Shown in pieces: positions 1 to 9,920 of a stretch of 64,000 nucleotides of DNA; within the stretch, counting starts at the first letter, position 1; each line of letters begins with the position of its first letter. The stretch comes from Algoriphagus lutimaris (GTDB lineage: Bacteria; Bacteroidota; Bacteroidia; Cytophagales; Cyclobacteriaceae): NCBI RefSeq assembly GCF_017051705.1, contig NZ_JAFIDJ010000001.1, positions 1,703,786-1,767,785 of the forward strand. The letters run 5' to 3'. Both the position numbers and the translations under genes were made by a program. Below the pieces are notes generated by a model. The model saw only the letters and a program-made list of their open reading frames with translations, searched no databases and was not told where the DNA came from.

Positions 1-128
1 TCAAAAAACTCTATTTTGGAGTAGGAAGTGCCATCACCATCGACTCTGACCCCATTCAAGAGTACGAGGAATGCGAACTTAAGTCACAAGCCATTCGAGA
101 GGTATTAAATGGAAGAAGTAAGTCCTAA
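1..128 (+). CDS. 3' end of chorismate-binding enzyme (aminodeoxychorismate/anthranilate synthase component I type), partial
   Basis: The frame is open from base 3 to a TAA at 126-128, and the 5' part lies outside the window. The visible C-terminus contains GVGSAITIDSDP followed by an EYEE stretch. This is the characteristic end of the chorismate-utilising fold (PabB, TrpE, isochorismate synthases), where a Gly-Gly/Ser-Ala-Ile strand and the Glu of the EYEE segment line the Mg-chorismate site. PabB is the best guess because of the short tail after this motif, but TrpE cannot be excluded from about 41 residues. Its last 20 bases overlap the start of dinB in another frame, so the two are probably co-transcribed. 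Confidence 0.75.
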   Translation, partial: KKLYFGVGSAITIDSDPIQEYEECELKSQAIREVLNGRSKS

Positions 129-1218
129 TGTGCTCAGAAAAATCATTCATGTGGACATGGATGCATTCTATGCTTCGGTAGAGCAAATGGATCATCCTGA
201 ATGGAGAGGAAAACCTTTGGTAGTAGGTGGGAACGAATCTCGGGGAGTGGTAGCAGCGGCAAGTTATGAAGCCAGAAAATTCGGTATTTATTCTGCCATG
301 GCATCCAGTTTAGCAGCTAGAAAATGTCCCCATCTGATTTTTGCCAAACCTCGATTTGATCGATACAAAGAGCTCTCTTTGCAAATTAGAGAAGTATTTT
401 ACGAATACACTGATTTAGTAGAACCCCTATCTTTAGATGAAGCATTTTTGGATGTCACAGAGAATAAAAAAGGCTTGACTTCCGCCATATTAATTGCCAA
501 ACAAATCCGGGCCAAAATCAAAGAAAAAACAGGACTCAATGCTTCTGCAGGTGTTTCTTACAATAAATTCCTGGCTAAGATCGCTTCCGACCTAAACAAA
601 CCCAATGGCCAAGCGTATATCCTTCCCGAGGAAGCAGAGGAGTTTCTAGAGAAACTTCCAATTGGAAAGTTTTTTGGTATAGGAAAAGTAACCGCTGAAA
701 AAATGCGAAAAATTGGCATTCACAACGGTGCTGACCTAAAGCAGTTTTCATTACAATTCCTCTCTAAAAAATTCGGAAAGTCCGGGCTTCACTATTTCAA
801 TATTGTCAGAGGAATTCATCTTTCGGAGGTTCAACCTCATCGGGTTAGAAAATCTTTAAGTGCTGAAAACACCTTCGAAAAAGACTTAATTTCCGATTTA
901 GAATTGATGGAGGCTTTACATGCAATCTATTTGGAACTAGCCAAAAGAATAGAAAGAAGTGGAGTCAAAGGTAGAACCGTCACCTTAAAAATTAAATACG
1001 CAGACTTCACCCAACAGACCAGAAGCAAGACATTAGACCAATACCCGGAAAATGACAATATTTGGGAAATCGCCCAAGAGCTCCTTTTTCAAGAAAGTCT
1101 TCCTAAGGCCATTAGATTACTTGGGCTAGGTATTTCTAACCTGAATATCACAGAAGAGCATCAACATTTTGGGGAACAACTGAAAATACCTTTTTCCAAA
1201 ATGAGCTCCTCTAGATAA
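109..1218 (+). CDS. dinB: DNA polymerase IV (Y-family translesion polymerase)
   Basis: This 369-residue protein has the usual DinB length. The first palm motif HVDMDAFYASVEQ (residues 14-26, metal ligand Asp16) and SLDEAFLDV (about 108-116, Asp110 and Glu111) supply the two-metal catalytic site. A helix-hairpin-helix thumb follows at about 170-215 (IGKFFGIGKVTAEKMRKIGI) and then the little-finger domain. It copies past damaged template bases without proofreading. The ATG at 109 lies inside the last 20 bases of the upstream chorismate-enzyme gene, and no later Met precedes the HVDMD motif. No LexA-type site is evident because the promoter would be inside the upstream gene. Confidence 0.95.
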   Translation: MEEVSPNVLRKIIHVDMDAFYASVEQMDHPEWRGKPLVVGGNESRGVVAAASYEARKFGIYSAMASSLAARKCPHLIFAKPRFDRYKELSLQIREVFYEYTDLVEPLSLDEAFLDVTENKKGLTSAILIAKQIRAKIKEKTGLNASAGVSYNKFLAKIASDLNKPNGQAYILPEEAEEFLEKLPIGKFFGIGKVTAEKMRKIGIHNGADLKQFSLQFLSKKFGKSGLHYFNIVRGIHLSEVQPHRVRKSLSAENTFEKDLISDLELMEALHAIYLELAKRIERSGVKGRTVTLKIKYADFTQQTRSKTLDQYPENDNIWEIAQELLFQESLPKAIRLLGLGISNLNITEEHQHFGEQLKIPFSKMSSSR

Positions 1219-1307
1219 GCTTTGGTATTTCCCAAAGAAAAAGAGTAAGATAATCTGCCATTTTGTCTGCATTTTATTAATTTCGCATCCCGAAAGTATT
1301 TCTATAC

Positions 1308-2786
1308 ATGGAAAATCTAATTAAAGACATTGACATCATCTCTGGCGAGGAAGCACAAGCATGCGACTTTAAAACCACTGTAGATGAGAATACTGGAAAA
1401 TCCAGAAAACTATATATCGAGAGTTATGGTTGCCAAATGAATTTCTCTGATTCAGAGATAGTGGCTTCCATTATGAAGGAAAATGGGTTTGATACCACTT
1501 CTGACTTCAACCAAGCAGACGTTATCTTTCTAAATACTTGCTCGATTCGCGAAAAAGCCGAACAAACAGTCAGAAAGAGGTTAACAGATTTCAATAAAGC
1601 TAAAAGAAGCAAGCCAGAAATGACCATTGGTGTCTTGGGTTGTATGGCGGAGCGTCTTAAAGAAAAACTTCTGGAAGAAGAGAAAATTGTAGACGTAGTG
1701 GTGGGGCCGGATGCCTACCGTGACCTTCCTAATCTCATTGCTTCTGCGGAAGAGGGTAATAAAGGAGTCAATACATTCCTATCTCGAGAAGAAACTTATG
1801 CGGATATCGCTCCCGTCCGGCTAAACTCAAATGGAATTACAGCATTTATCTCCATTATGAGAGGTTGTGACAACATGTGTTCTTTTTGTGTAGTACCATT
1901 TACGAGAGGAAGAGAGCGAAGCAGGGATCCCCATTCCATTGTAGCGGAAGCCCAGGATTTATTTGCAAAAGGATACAAGGAGGTAACCCTCCTAGGCCAA
2001 AATGTAGATAGCTACAAATGGTCTCCAGAGGAAAATAATAAAGCCCGATTAAGCAAAAAAGAAGGAAAAGTAAGTACGGTCGTTAATTTCGCCAATTTAT
2101 TGGAAATGGTGGCACAGGTATCTCCTTACTTGCGAGTTAGATTTTCCACTTCACACCCCAAAGACATTACAGATGAAGTGCTTTATACCATGAAGAAGTA
2201 CGATAATATTTGTAAATACATTCACCTTCCTGTACAGAGTGGCAATAGCCGAGTACTTGAACTTATGAATAGAACCTATGATCGGGAATGGTACTTAAAC
2301 CGAGTGCAAGCCATCCGGGATATCCTGGGTGAAGAATGTGGTATTTCTTCTGATATGATCGCTGGTTTTTGTACAGAAACGGAGGAAGAACATCAGGACA
2401 CTTTGACTTTGATGGACTTGGTGAAGTACGACTTCAGTTATATGTTCTTCTATTCAGAAAGACCGGGCACTTTGGCTGCAAAGAAATATGAAGATGATAT
2501 CCCCTTGGAAGTCAAAAAGAGAAGACTTTCTGAAATCATTGCAAAGCAGAGCCAACTTTCCTTGGAGAGAAACAAATTGGATATTGGAAAAGAACAATTG
2601 ATTTTGGTTGAAGGAACATCCAAAAAATCAGATCAGGAATATCGTGGAAGAAATTCAGCCAATAAAGTTGTTATCATTCCAGCGGGAGACTACCAGCCAG
2701 GCGATTACGTTTTAGTTAAAGTGACTGATTGCACCACTGCAACTCTATTTGGAGAAATTATTACAGTGAACCCCACGCTTCAATGA
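1308..2786 (+). CDS. miaB: tRNA-2-methylthio-N6-dimethylallyladenosine synthase MiaB
   Basis: Radical SAM methylthiotransferase that converts i6A37 to ms2i6A37 in tRNAs reading UNN codons. The N-terminal UPF0004 domain carries the auxiliary [4Fe-4S] ligands Cys42 (ESYGCQMN), Cys78 (NTCSIRE) and Cys112 (LGCMAER). The radical SAM motif is Cys187-x3-Cys191-x2-Cys194 (GCDNMCSFC). A TRAM-type RNA-binding segment is at the C-terminus (about 425-490). The 492-residue length is typical for Bacteroidota. The gene is the first of a cluster: its TGA overlaps the ATG of the sigma-54 activator (ATGA at 2783-2786). MiaA, which makes its substrate, is encoded separately at 45.8-46.7 kb. Confidence 0.96.
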   Translation: MENLIKDIDIISGEEAQACDFKTTVDENTGKSRKLYIESYGCQMNFSDSEIVASIMKENGFDTTSDFNQADVIFLNTCSIREKAEQTVRKRLTDFNKAKRSKPEMTIGVLGCMAERLKEKLLEEEKIVDVVVGPDAYRDLPNLIASAEEGNKGVNTFLSREETYADIAPVRLNSNGITAFISIMRGCDNMCSFCVVPFTRGRERSRDPHSIVAEAQDLFAKGYKEVTLLGQNVDSYKWSPEENNKARLSKKEGKVSTVVNFANLLEMVAQVSPYLRVRFSTSHPKDITDEVLYTMKKYDNICKYIHLPVQSGNSRVLELMNRTYDREWYLNRVQAIRDILGEECGISSDMIAGFCTETEEEHQDTLTLMDLVKYDFSYMFFYSERPGTLAAKKYEDDIPLEVKKRRLSEIIAKQSQLSLERNKLDIGKEQLILVEGTSKKSDQEYRGRNSANKVVIIPAGDYQPGDYVLVKVTDCTTATLFGEIITVNPTLQ

Positions 2787-4072
2787 TTACAGATTCCGAA
2801 ATACAAAGTGTCAAGCAGCGGTTTGGAATAATAGGCAATAGCCCTTTGCTGAATCATGCCATTCAAGTGGCGATGCAAGCTGCTCCTACGGATATGACTG
2901 TCTTGATTACGGGAGAAAGTGGAAGCGGGAAAGAAAGCTTTTCAAAGATTATCCATTCCTTAAGCCTAAGGAAACATGGAAAATTTATTGCAATCAACTG
3001 CGGAGCCATTCCAGAAGGCACCATTGATTCTGAATTGTTCGGACATGAAAAGGGCTCTTTTACGGGTGCTCATGAAGCTAGAAAAGGATATTTTGAAGTA
3101 ACAGATGGCGGATCCATTTTCTTGGATGAAATAGGTGAAATGCCTCTTGGAACCCAAGCCCGGTTATTGAGAGTCCTTGAAAATGGAGAATTCATTAAAG
3201 TGGGTTCTTCTAAAGTTCAAAAAACCAATGTGCGGGTGATTACTGCGACCAACGTCAAATTGCTCAATGCAGTGGAAAAAGGGAAATTTAGAGAGGATTT
3301 GTATTACCGATTAAACACCGTTCCAATTTATGTTCCACCGCTTCGCGAGCGTGGAGATGACATGGTGTTATTATTTAGGAAATTCACCTCAGACTTTTCT
3401 GAAAAATACCATGTAAAACCTATTTCCCTAGATTTGGATGCACAAGCATTATTGAAAAGGTATCCTTTTCCTGGCAACATCCGACAGTTAAAAAACTTAG
3501 CTGAGCAAATTTCCTTGTTGGAAGACTCCCGTGAGGTAGATGCAGAAACTTTGTCAAAGTATTTACCTACAGATAATTCTAGATTACCGATGGCATTGAG
3601 TAATCAAAACACAAAGTCTGAAACCACTGATTTCTCAGAAAGGGATTTACTGTACAAGGTTCTTTTTGATATGAAAAAAGACATGAACGATCTAAAAAAG
3701 CTTGTTCTGGAATCCTATCAAAACGGCGGGTTGAGTCAAAGTATCATTCAAAAACATCAAGGTTTGTTTGAGGACATGGACAGTTCAGCGCCTAAAAATG
3801 AACCAAGCGAAGGCAATCCAAATTATTCTGTTCCCTTGGTTATTGCACCTCAAAAAAACCAGAATGAACCAGACACTTACGAAGATGATGTAATTGAGGA
3901 TATTTACCATGAGGAAGATGATAATTCACTTTCTTTGGAAAGAAAAGAAAAAGAGATGATCCTAAAAGCCTTGCGAAAGCATAATAACAAAAGAAAATAT
4001 GCTGCAAGCGACTTAGGAATTTCAGAACGAACCTTGTATAGGAAGATCAAGCAATATGAAATTGACCAGTAA
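2783..4072 (+). CDS. Sigma-54-dependent transcriptional activator (AAA+ / Fis-type HTH), no receiver domain
   Basis: From the ATG at 2783 (overlapping the miaB stop) the protein has 429 residues; an upstream extension inside miaB is open but unlikely. The AAA+ domain begins almost at the N-terminus: Walker A GESGSGKE (44-51), the sigma-54-contacting loop as GSFTGA (91-96, consensus GAFTGA), and Walker [13 protein letters not shown] (109-120). A Fis-like HTH is at about 395-429 ([20 protein letters not shown]). There is no N-terminal REC, GAF or PAS domain, so control must come from elsewhere, perhaps from the acidic linker at about 270-390. Family knowledge: such proteins hydrolyse ATP to open sigma-54 promoters. 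A candidate target is the -24/-12 site before groES. Confidence 0.93.
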   Translation: MITDSEIQSVKQRFGIIGNSPLLNHAIQVAMQAAPTDMTVLITGESGSGKESFSKIIHSLSLRKHGKFIAINCGAIPEGTIDSELFGHEKGSFTGAHEARKGYFEVTDGGSIFLDEIGEMPLGTQARLLRVLENGEFIKVGSSKVQKTNVRVITATNVKLLNAVEKGKFREDLYYRLNTVPIYVPPLRERGDDMVLLFRKFTSDFSEKYHVKPISLDLDAQALLKRYPFPGNIRQLKNLAEQISLLEDSREVDAETLSKYLPTDNSRLPMALSNQNTKSETTDFSERDLLYKVLFDMKKDMNDLKKLVLESYQNGGLSQSIIQKHQGLFEDMDSSAPKNEPSEGNPNYSVPLVIAPQKNQNEPDTYEDDVIEDIYHEEDDNSLSLERKEKEMILKALRKHNNKRKYAASDLGISERTLYRKIKQYEIDQ

Positions 4073-4595
4073 ATCACCAATTCTTCTCATTTGCTGTTTA
4101 TGCATCGGATTACAGGCTTGTTCGGTAAAATACAGCTTCACCGGAACAAACATTAATTACGAGTTGGTGAAAACATTCACTGTGGAAAATTTCTTTAACG
4201 ATTCCGGAGGTGGCCCAGCCAATATGGAGCAGCTTTTTACCGAATCATTAAAAGAGTATTATCAGCGAAACACCCAGCTAGAACTAGTGAGAAGTAATGG
4301 CGATTTACAATTTGCTGGAGCTATTAATCGTTATTCACTTACTCCTCAGTCGGCAGTATCCAGTAATGATCCAAATCTTCCAGATAGAGCCGGACAAATG
4401 AGACTGACCATCGCAGTGGAAGTGGAGTACATCAACCTGACCAATGAAGAGGAGAACTTGAGAAGAACATTTTCTTTCTTCCAGGACTATGATCCCAGGA
4501 CGACCACTTTACTAGATGTTGAAAGCCAATTAGTTGAAGAAATATTTGAAAATATTATTCAGGATATCTTTACGGCGACGGTAGCTAACTGGTAA
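4056..4595 (+). CDS. lptE: LptE-family LPS-assembly lipoprotein
   Basis: 179 residues starting with a lipoprotein signal peptide whose lipobox is LQAC (Cys22), so the mature protein should be anchored in the outer membrane. The rest matches the Bacteroidota LptE family: a YSFTG strand just after the lipid anchor, a central TESLKEYYQRNTQL helix, and a C-terminal helix ending VEEIFENIIQDIFTA. LptE plugs the LptD barrel during lipopolysaccharide export. It overlaps the sigma-54 activator by 17 bases, which indicates coupling within the miaB-lptE-secG cluster. Assignment rests on the sequence pattern and the conserved context. Confidence 0.85.
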   Translation: MKLTSKSPILLICCLCIGLQACSVKYSFTGTNINYELVKTFTVENFFNDSGGGPANMEQLFTESLKEYYQRNTQLELVRSNGDLQFAGAINRYSLTPQSAVSSNDPNLPDRAGQMRLTIAVEVEYINLTNEEENLRRTFSFFQDYDPRTTTLLDVESQLVEEIFENIIQDIFTATVANW

Positions 4596-4626
4596 ATTCC
4601 CTATATTAAACCCAAAATTAGGTAGA

Positions 4627-5385
4627 TTGAACGCGGCACAGTTTATAGAGTTAATTAATAAATCAGAAACTCCGAGTAGGAGTGACTTATTGTCTCTGAA
4701 AAAAATTCAGGAGAATTTCCCGTATTTTCAGATTCCTCATGTGCTAGCTGCCCGCTATGAATACAGCAAAGACCCAAAAGCTCCTTCTGAATCCTTGGGA
4801 TATGCTGCGATTACCAGTCCAAATCGGGTTTGGTTAAAGGAATTGATAGAGCGTGACGCAGATGCTAACCCTAGCTCAGAAAGGACTTCCCCAAAAGAAG
4901 AGCTCCTACCAGAGAATGTCAAAACGTCCAAAGACCCGAATCAAAGAACAAAATCCCTTTTACAGTTAGGGGAAAATCTGAAAAGCCAAAAAGAAGAAGC
5001 GGAAGCTATTGAAAAGCCTAAAGCGAAATCTGTTCGAAAAAGAAGAAAATCTCCGAATGATGATTTGATCGAGACGATCAAGAAAAAAGAAAAAAAGGAG
5101 ATTCTAGATTCCAAGAAAAGAGAGCAAATTGATTTGATCAAAGCATTTAGCAAAAAAGAGATCAAACTTGCCACGATTAAAGAGATTGAAGCCAATCAAA
5201 ATAATGAGAATTTAGCTGCAAGTAGTACAGAAATAAATGACGACTTAATATCTGAATCCTTTGCAAAGCTTTTGGTTAACCAAGGCAAAAAGCCCAAGGC
5301 AAAGAAAATTTATGAGAAATTGATGTTGAAATTTCCGGATAAAAGGTCTTACTTTGCGGACTTGATTGAAAAACTGAAAGAATAA
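4627..5385 (+). CDS. Conserved hypothetical, Lys/Glu-rich protein between lptE and secG
   Basis: 252 residues from a TTG start; no in-frame ATG lies between the lptE stop and the conserved N-terminus (AQFIELINKS). The N-terminal 60 residues are globular (LSLKKIQENFPYFQIPHVLAARYEY). Residues 80-195 are highly charged and low in complexity, probably helical or coiled coil. The C-terminal segment (LLVNQGKKPKAKKIYEKLMLKFPDKRSYFADLIEKL) looks like one TPR-like helical hairpin, which suggests protein-protein contacts. There is no signal peptide or membrane segment. Its fixed position between lptE and secG is common in the phylum, but the function is unknown to me. Confidence 0.8.
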   Translation: MNAAQFIELINKSETPSRSDLLSLKKIQENFPYFQIPHVLAARYEYSKDPKAPSESLGYAAITSPNRVWLKELIERDADANPSSERTSPKEELLPENVKTSKDPNQRTKSLLQLGENLKSQKEEAEAIEKPKAKSVRKRRKSPNDDLIETIKKKEKKEILDSKKREQIDLIKAFSKKEIKLATIKEIEANQNNENLAASSTEINDDLISESFAKLLVNQGKKPKAKKIYEKLMLKFPDKRSYFADLIEKLKE

Positions 5386-5395
5386 TCACTACTAT

Positions 5396-5758
5396 ATGTT
5401 TACTTTATTAATCACCATAATCCTGATTTTGGCAGTGCTTTTAATACTTGTCATCTTAGGTCAAAATTCAAAAGGTGGCGTTGGAGCAGCTTTCGGAGGC
5501 AGTGCATCGCAAATCATGGGTGTAACTCGTACCGGAAATGTGTTGGAAAAAGCTACTTGGGTTTTAGCGGTATCCATCTTGGTTTTATCATTGGCATCTT
5601 CAGCTTTCTATTCTGGAAGCCAGCCAAATCAATTTTCTTCTCCTAACATCGAAAGTGCCAAGCAACAAGTTGTTGCTCCCGCATTCGGAGAAGATGATAG
5701 CTTACTCCCAACTGAGTCTACTCCTGCTACCAGCGAAGACACTACTGGAAATAATTAA
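5396..5758 (+). CDS. secG: Preprotein translocase subunit SecG
   Basis: 120 residues with two hydrophobic segments (3-22 and 53-72) separated by the conserved cytoplasmic loop GQNSKGGVGAAFGGSASQIMG (23-43), the SecG signature. The C-terminal tail is polar and acidic, longer than in E. coli, as in other Bacteroidota. SecG stimulates SecYEG-dependent export. It begins 10 bases after the Lys-rich gene and is the last gene before a strong terminator, closing the miaB cluster. Confidence 0.95.
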   Translation: MFTLLITIILILAVLLILVILGQNSKGGVGAAFGGSASQIMGVTRTGNVLEKATWVLAVSILVLSLASSAFYSGSQPNQFSSPNIESAKQQVVAPAFGEDDSLLPTESTPATSEDTTGNN

Positions 5759-5778
5759 TATTTCCGTGAACAAATGTT

Positions 5779-5807
5779 AAGTCTGCCTCAAAAAGGCAGA
5801 CTTTTTT
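5779..5807 (+). terminator. Rho-independent terminator after secG
   Basis: AAGTCTGCC (5779-5787) and GGCAGACTT (5795-5803) form a 9-bp stem with a 7-nt loop, followed by a T-run to 5807. Confidence 0.92.
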
Positions 5808-5922
5808 GTTTTAGGACTATAGAAATCGTAATTTCTAACCTAGTCACCAAATTCTGGTCTTCGTTGATTCGTTTTTGAGCTACCAGAATCATTCAATCAC
5901 CCTATTCATTTTCGGATTATTT

Positions 5923-6861
5923 ATGAATTCTAAACCGATAAGTCTGGAAGACTTACATCTTGAAAATTGGCCTAACCTAATCCTTTGGGCAGCCCCTATC
6001 ATGTTCCTACTAGTATTCATCGAGTGGGGTATCAGTGCCTATCAAAAAAAAGATGCGTATAACACCAAAGACTTCTTTGCTGCTTCCACCATTGGGCTGG
6101 TCAATGTGGGAATCAGTGCATTGATAAAACTAGCGACCTTTGGATCTGCTTTATTCTTTTATAACATTTCTCCTTTTACCATCCCTTTAACCTGGTGGTC
6201 TTTTCCCCTATGTTTTGTAGCCATAGACTTTGCCAGATACTGGGCACACCGAGTAGCTCATGAACAGCGCTTTTGGTGGGCAACTCATATTACCCATCAC
6301 AACTCGTCCAAATATAATTTATCGGTTTCCTTCAGATTAGGCTGGACTCAACACATCAAAGTGATTTTCTTCTTTCCTGTCATGTTTATGGGATTCAATC
6401 CCTTTGTCTTTTTTATCTGTCATCAGATCGCTGTACTTTACCAATTCTGGATACATACAGAGTATATCAAGAAATTACCAAGACCTATAGAGTTTATTTT
6501 CACCACTCCTTCCCATCACCGTGTGCATCATGCCAGTGATGCACATTATTTGGACAAGAATTACGGTTCTACATTTATTATTTGGGATAGAATGTTTGGG
6601 ACTTTTATGCCTGAAGCAGAAAGGCCAACTTATGGAATTACTAAACCAGTAACCTCATACAACCCCATTTACCTGGTCTTTCATGAATGGGTAGACATCT
6701 TCAAGGACCTAAAAAAGGCCAACAACTTCAAAGAGGGCTGGAGAATTTTATTCGACAAACCCGGTGCGGAGGTAATTGCTTCCCGTAAAAAAGAAGAAGT
6801 TCCTAAGCAAGAAAAAGCAGCTCTTGAAGAAGAAGAAGAAGAAGAAGAAGTTTTAGTATAG
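5923..6861 (+). CDS. Sterol desaturase / fatty acid hydroxylase family membrane protein
   Basis: 312 residues from the ATG at 5923; an in-frame TTG at 5875 would add 16 residues but ATG fits the family better. Hydrophobic helices occur near residues 20-37, 57-85 and 160-185. The di-iron histidine clusters are HRVAHEQRFWW, ATHITHHNS and, near residue 210, SHHRVHHA, giving the HxxxH / HxxHH / HxxHH pattern of integral-membrane hydroxylases. Such enzymes insert O2-derived oxygen into lipids; the substrate cannot be told from sequence. The C-terminus is an unusual run of eight Glu encoded by a (GAA)8 repeat. The gene is monocistronic, after the secG terminator and convergent with the next gene. 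Confidence 0.87.
   Translation: MNSKPISLEDLHLENWPNLILWAAPIMFLLVFIEWGISAYQKKDAYNTKDFFAASTIGLVNVGISALIKLATFGSALFFYNISPFTIPLTWWSFPLCFVAIDFARYWAHRVAHEQRFWWATHITHHNSSKYNLSVSFRLGWTQHIKVIFFFPVMFMGFNPFVFFICHQIAVLYQFWIHTEYIKKLPRPIEFIFTTPSHHRVHHASDAHYLDKNYGSTFIIWDRMFGTFMPEAERPTYGITKPVTSYNPIYLVFHEWVDIFKDLKKANNFKEGWRILFDKPGAEVIASRKKEEVPKQEKAALEEEEEEEEVLV
6826..6850 (+). repeat. (GAA)8 trinucleotide repeat
   Basis: Eight perfect GAA units near the 3' end of the hydroxylase gene encode a poly-Glu tail just before the Val-Leu-Val end. The repeat stays in frame if units are gained or lost. Confidence 0.9.
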
Positions 6862-6878
6862 TATCCTATGTAGGCTGC

Positions 6879-7589
6879 TTACTTGGCAACGTGCTGCAAA
6901 AGCAATCTTTTGCTGATAGGGATTAAGGTTTCCTCCAATGGAAAATCTTGAGCACTATGAACCCTCCAAGTTGCTGGGTTTGGAAGCTCCTTGACCTCTC
7001 GGATCAATTGCAATTTTATTTTCTCCAAAGTGTTGACGATGCTTTTTTGAAACACGCCTACGAGCCACATGGTCACACTTCTAAACTTCTCACCTGCTAG
7101 TTGTAGTAAATTGGATTGGTATTGGTAAGCATGAATGTCTGTTCTGTTTTCTTTGGAAACCAGGATAAATCCTTCTTGGGTGTAAATAGGCATAATACCA
7201 ACCGGTTCAAATTTGACCTGATTTTCCACATGCTGATAAATCTCTTTTCCTTTGTGGATTTGCTGAGAAAATAATGGAAGTGCGTATTCGGTGATATTTG
7301 CTATTTCCTGCATCAATTCGCCCTCATTTTCTCGGGGTTGATAATGGATCTTGGCATTTTGGACATCGATTGAAGAAATAGCTTTAGGGAAAAGATTTTT
7401 CATCTCTGATTTCCCTTTTTTCAAATCATCCAAAAGCCGATGATGCTCAATCAGCTCCCCTAACACTGGGTAAAGCTTGGCAGCGTCAAATTGTTGATCA
7501 GTTTCCTGTAAGTATGCCAGAAGTTGATATTTCTTATACTCAAAATCAATCAATCCTTCGGCAATCCAGTTTTTTGGCAATGTCTTCAT
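6879..7589 (-). CDS. Conserved hypothetical protein, divergent from groES
   Basis: 236 residues from the ATG at 7589 (MKTLPKNWIAEGLIDFEYKKYQLLAYL); a TTG six codons upstream is less likely. It has no signal peptide or membrane segment. The N-terminal half is helical (KYQLLAYLQETDQQF, LGELIEHHRLLDDLKKGKSEM), the central part is mixed (GIMPIYTQEGFILVSKENRTDIHAYQY) and the C-terminus is basic. I know it only as a conserved Bacteroidota protein without assigned function. It is divergent from groES and shares the roughly 215-bp control region with it, so joint stress regulation is possible but inferred. Confidence 0.75.
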   Translation of the reverse strand: MKTLPKNWIAEGLIDFEYKKYQLLAYLQETDQQFDAAKLYPVLGELIEHHRLLDDLKKGKSEMKNLFPKAISSIDVQNAKIHYQPRENEGELMQEIANITEYALPLFSQQIHKGKEIYQHVENQVKFEPVGIMPIYTQEGFILVSKENRTDIHAYQYQSNLLQLAGEKFRSVTMWLVGVFQKSIVNTLEKIKLQLIREVKELPNPATWRVHSAQDFPLEETLIPISKRLLLQHVAK

Positions 7590-7620
7590 AGGATATAGGT
7601 TTACCAAAAAATACTAAAAT

Positions 7621-7722
7621 CTGACATAAAAACTGACAGTTTTGGAAAAATTGACAGTTATTTTTTTGAATTCTGTCGCATTGAAGAAGGCAGCCACCTG
7701 ACATTTACAGCCGATTTGTCAG
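7621..7722. promoter_or_regulatory. Palindromes and TGACA repeats upstream of groESL
   Basis: A perfect odd palindrome AAAACTGACAGTTTT lies at 7629-7643. TGACAGTT recurs 18 bp downstream (7652-7659). A second inverted repeat, CTGACA-N13-TGTCAG, is at 7698-7722. The CIRCE element typical of HrcA control is not seen. The arrangement 20-120 bp upstream of the -24/-12 box is where sigma-54 enhancer sites lie. A repressor site or a heat-shock sigma site is an alternative. Confidence 0.5.
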
Positions 7723-7743
7723 CCTTTTTTAAATATCTGGTAC

Positions 7744-7758
7744 TGGCACAGGAAGTGC
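7744..7758 (+). promoter_or_regulatory. Candidate sigma-54 (-24/-12) promoter of groES-groEL
   Basis: TGGCAC at 7744-7749 followed after five bases by GTGC (7755-7758): the invariant GG (7745-7746) and GC (7757-7758) are separated by exactly 10 bases. Consensus is TGGCAC-N5-TTGC, so only one base of the -12 half differs. Transcription would start near 7770, giving a leader of about 35 nt to the groES ATG at 7805. Confidence 0.6.
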
Positions 7759-7804
7759 TAATAGCCTTATGCATTTTAATCTAACATTTAAACAAATACA
7801 TAAT

Positions 7805-8083
7805 ATGTCAAACGTGAACATCAAACCTCTTGCAGATCGGGTTTTGGTACAACCAGCTGCAGCCGAAGAGAAAACCGCATCCGGACTTTATATCCCGGAT
7901 ACTGCTAAAGAAAAGCCTCAAAAAGGCACTGTAGTAGCAGTGGGTAATGGTAAAAAAGATGAGCCCTTGACTGTTTCAGTAGGAGATACCGTATTGTACG
8001 GAAAATACTCTGGTACTGAACTGAATGTAGATGGCAAAGATTTTCTAATCATGAGAGAATCTGACATTTTCGCTATCCTTTAA
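7805..8083 (+). CDS. groES: Co-chaperonin GroES
   Basis: 92 residues from the ATG at 7805 ([17 protein letters not shown]); the open frame extends 12 codons upstream, but that would start at or before the predicted transcription start and exceed family length. The mobile loop ([21 protein letters not shown]) and the roof/dome segment are present. GroES caps GroEL during folding of encapsulated proteins. groEL follows after 37 bases, with the same order as in nearly all bacteria. Confidence 0.96.
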   Translation: MSNVNIKPLADRVLVQPAAAEEKTASGLYIPDTAKEKPQKGTVVAVGNGKKDEPLTVSVGDTVLYGKYSGTELNVDGKDFLIMRESDIFAIL

Positions 8084-8102
8084 GCAATCACCAAAACGTT
8101 AA

Positions 8103-9752
<1,650 letters not shown>

Positions 9753-9772
9753 TTCCAACCCCTCAAACTAGA

Positions 9773-9798
9773 AAGGAGACTGGTTCAGTCTCCTTTTT
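9773..9798 (+). terminator. Rho-independent terminator after groEL
   Basis: AAGGAGACTG (9773-9782) pairs with CAGTCTCCTT (9786-9795) around a 3-nt loop and runs into a T-tract to 9798. Confidence 0.92.
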
Positions 9799-9920
9799 AT
9801 TTACCTGAATATTAGAGGCTAGTCATATTTAATTATAAAAAAGGGCAAAAATACTTTTTCTAGGATATGGAATAATTGTATTTTGCTGGTCATACCCAAC
9901 TGACTACTTTATATCGTTCA

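Noticed and set aside
1220-1237. CTTTGG/CCAAAG hairpin after dinB
   Set aside because: Short stem without a T-run on either side, so not called a terminator.
2729-2782. Longer N-terminus of the sigma-54 activator inside miaB
   Set aside because: No match to the family; the ATG overlapping the miaB stop gives the usual start.
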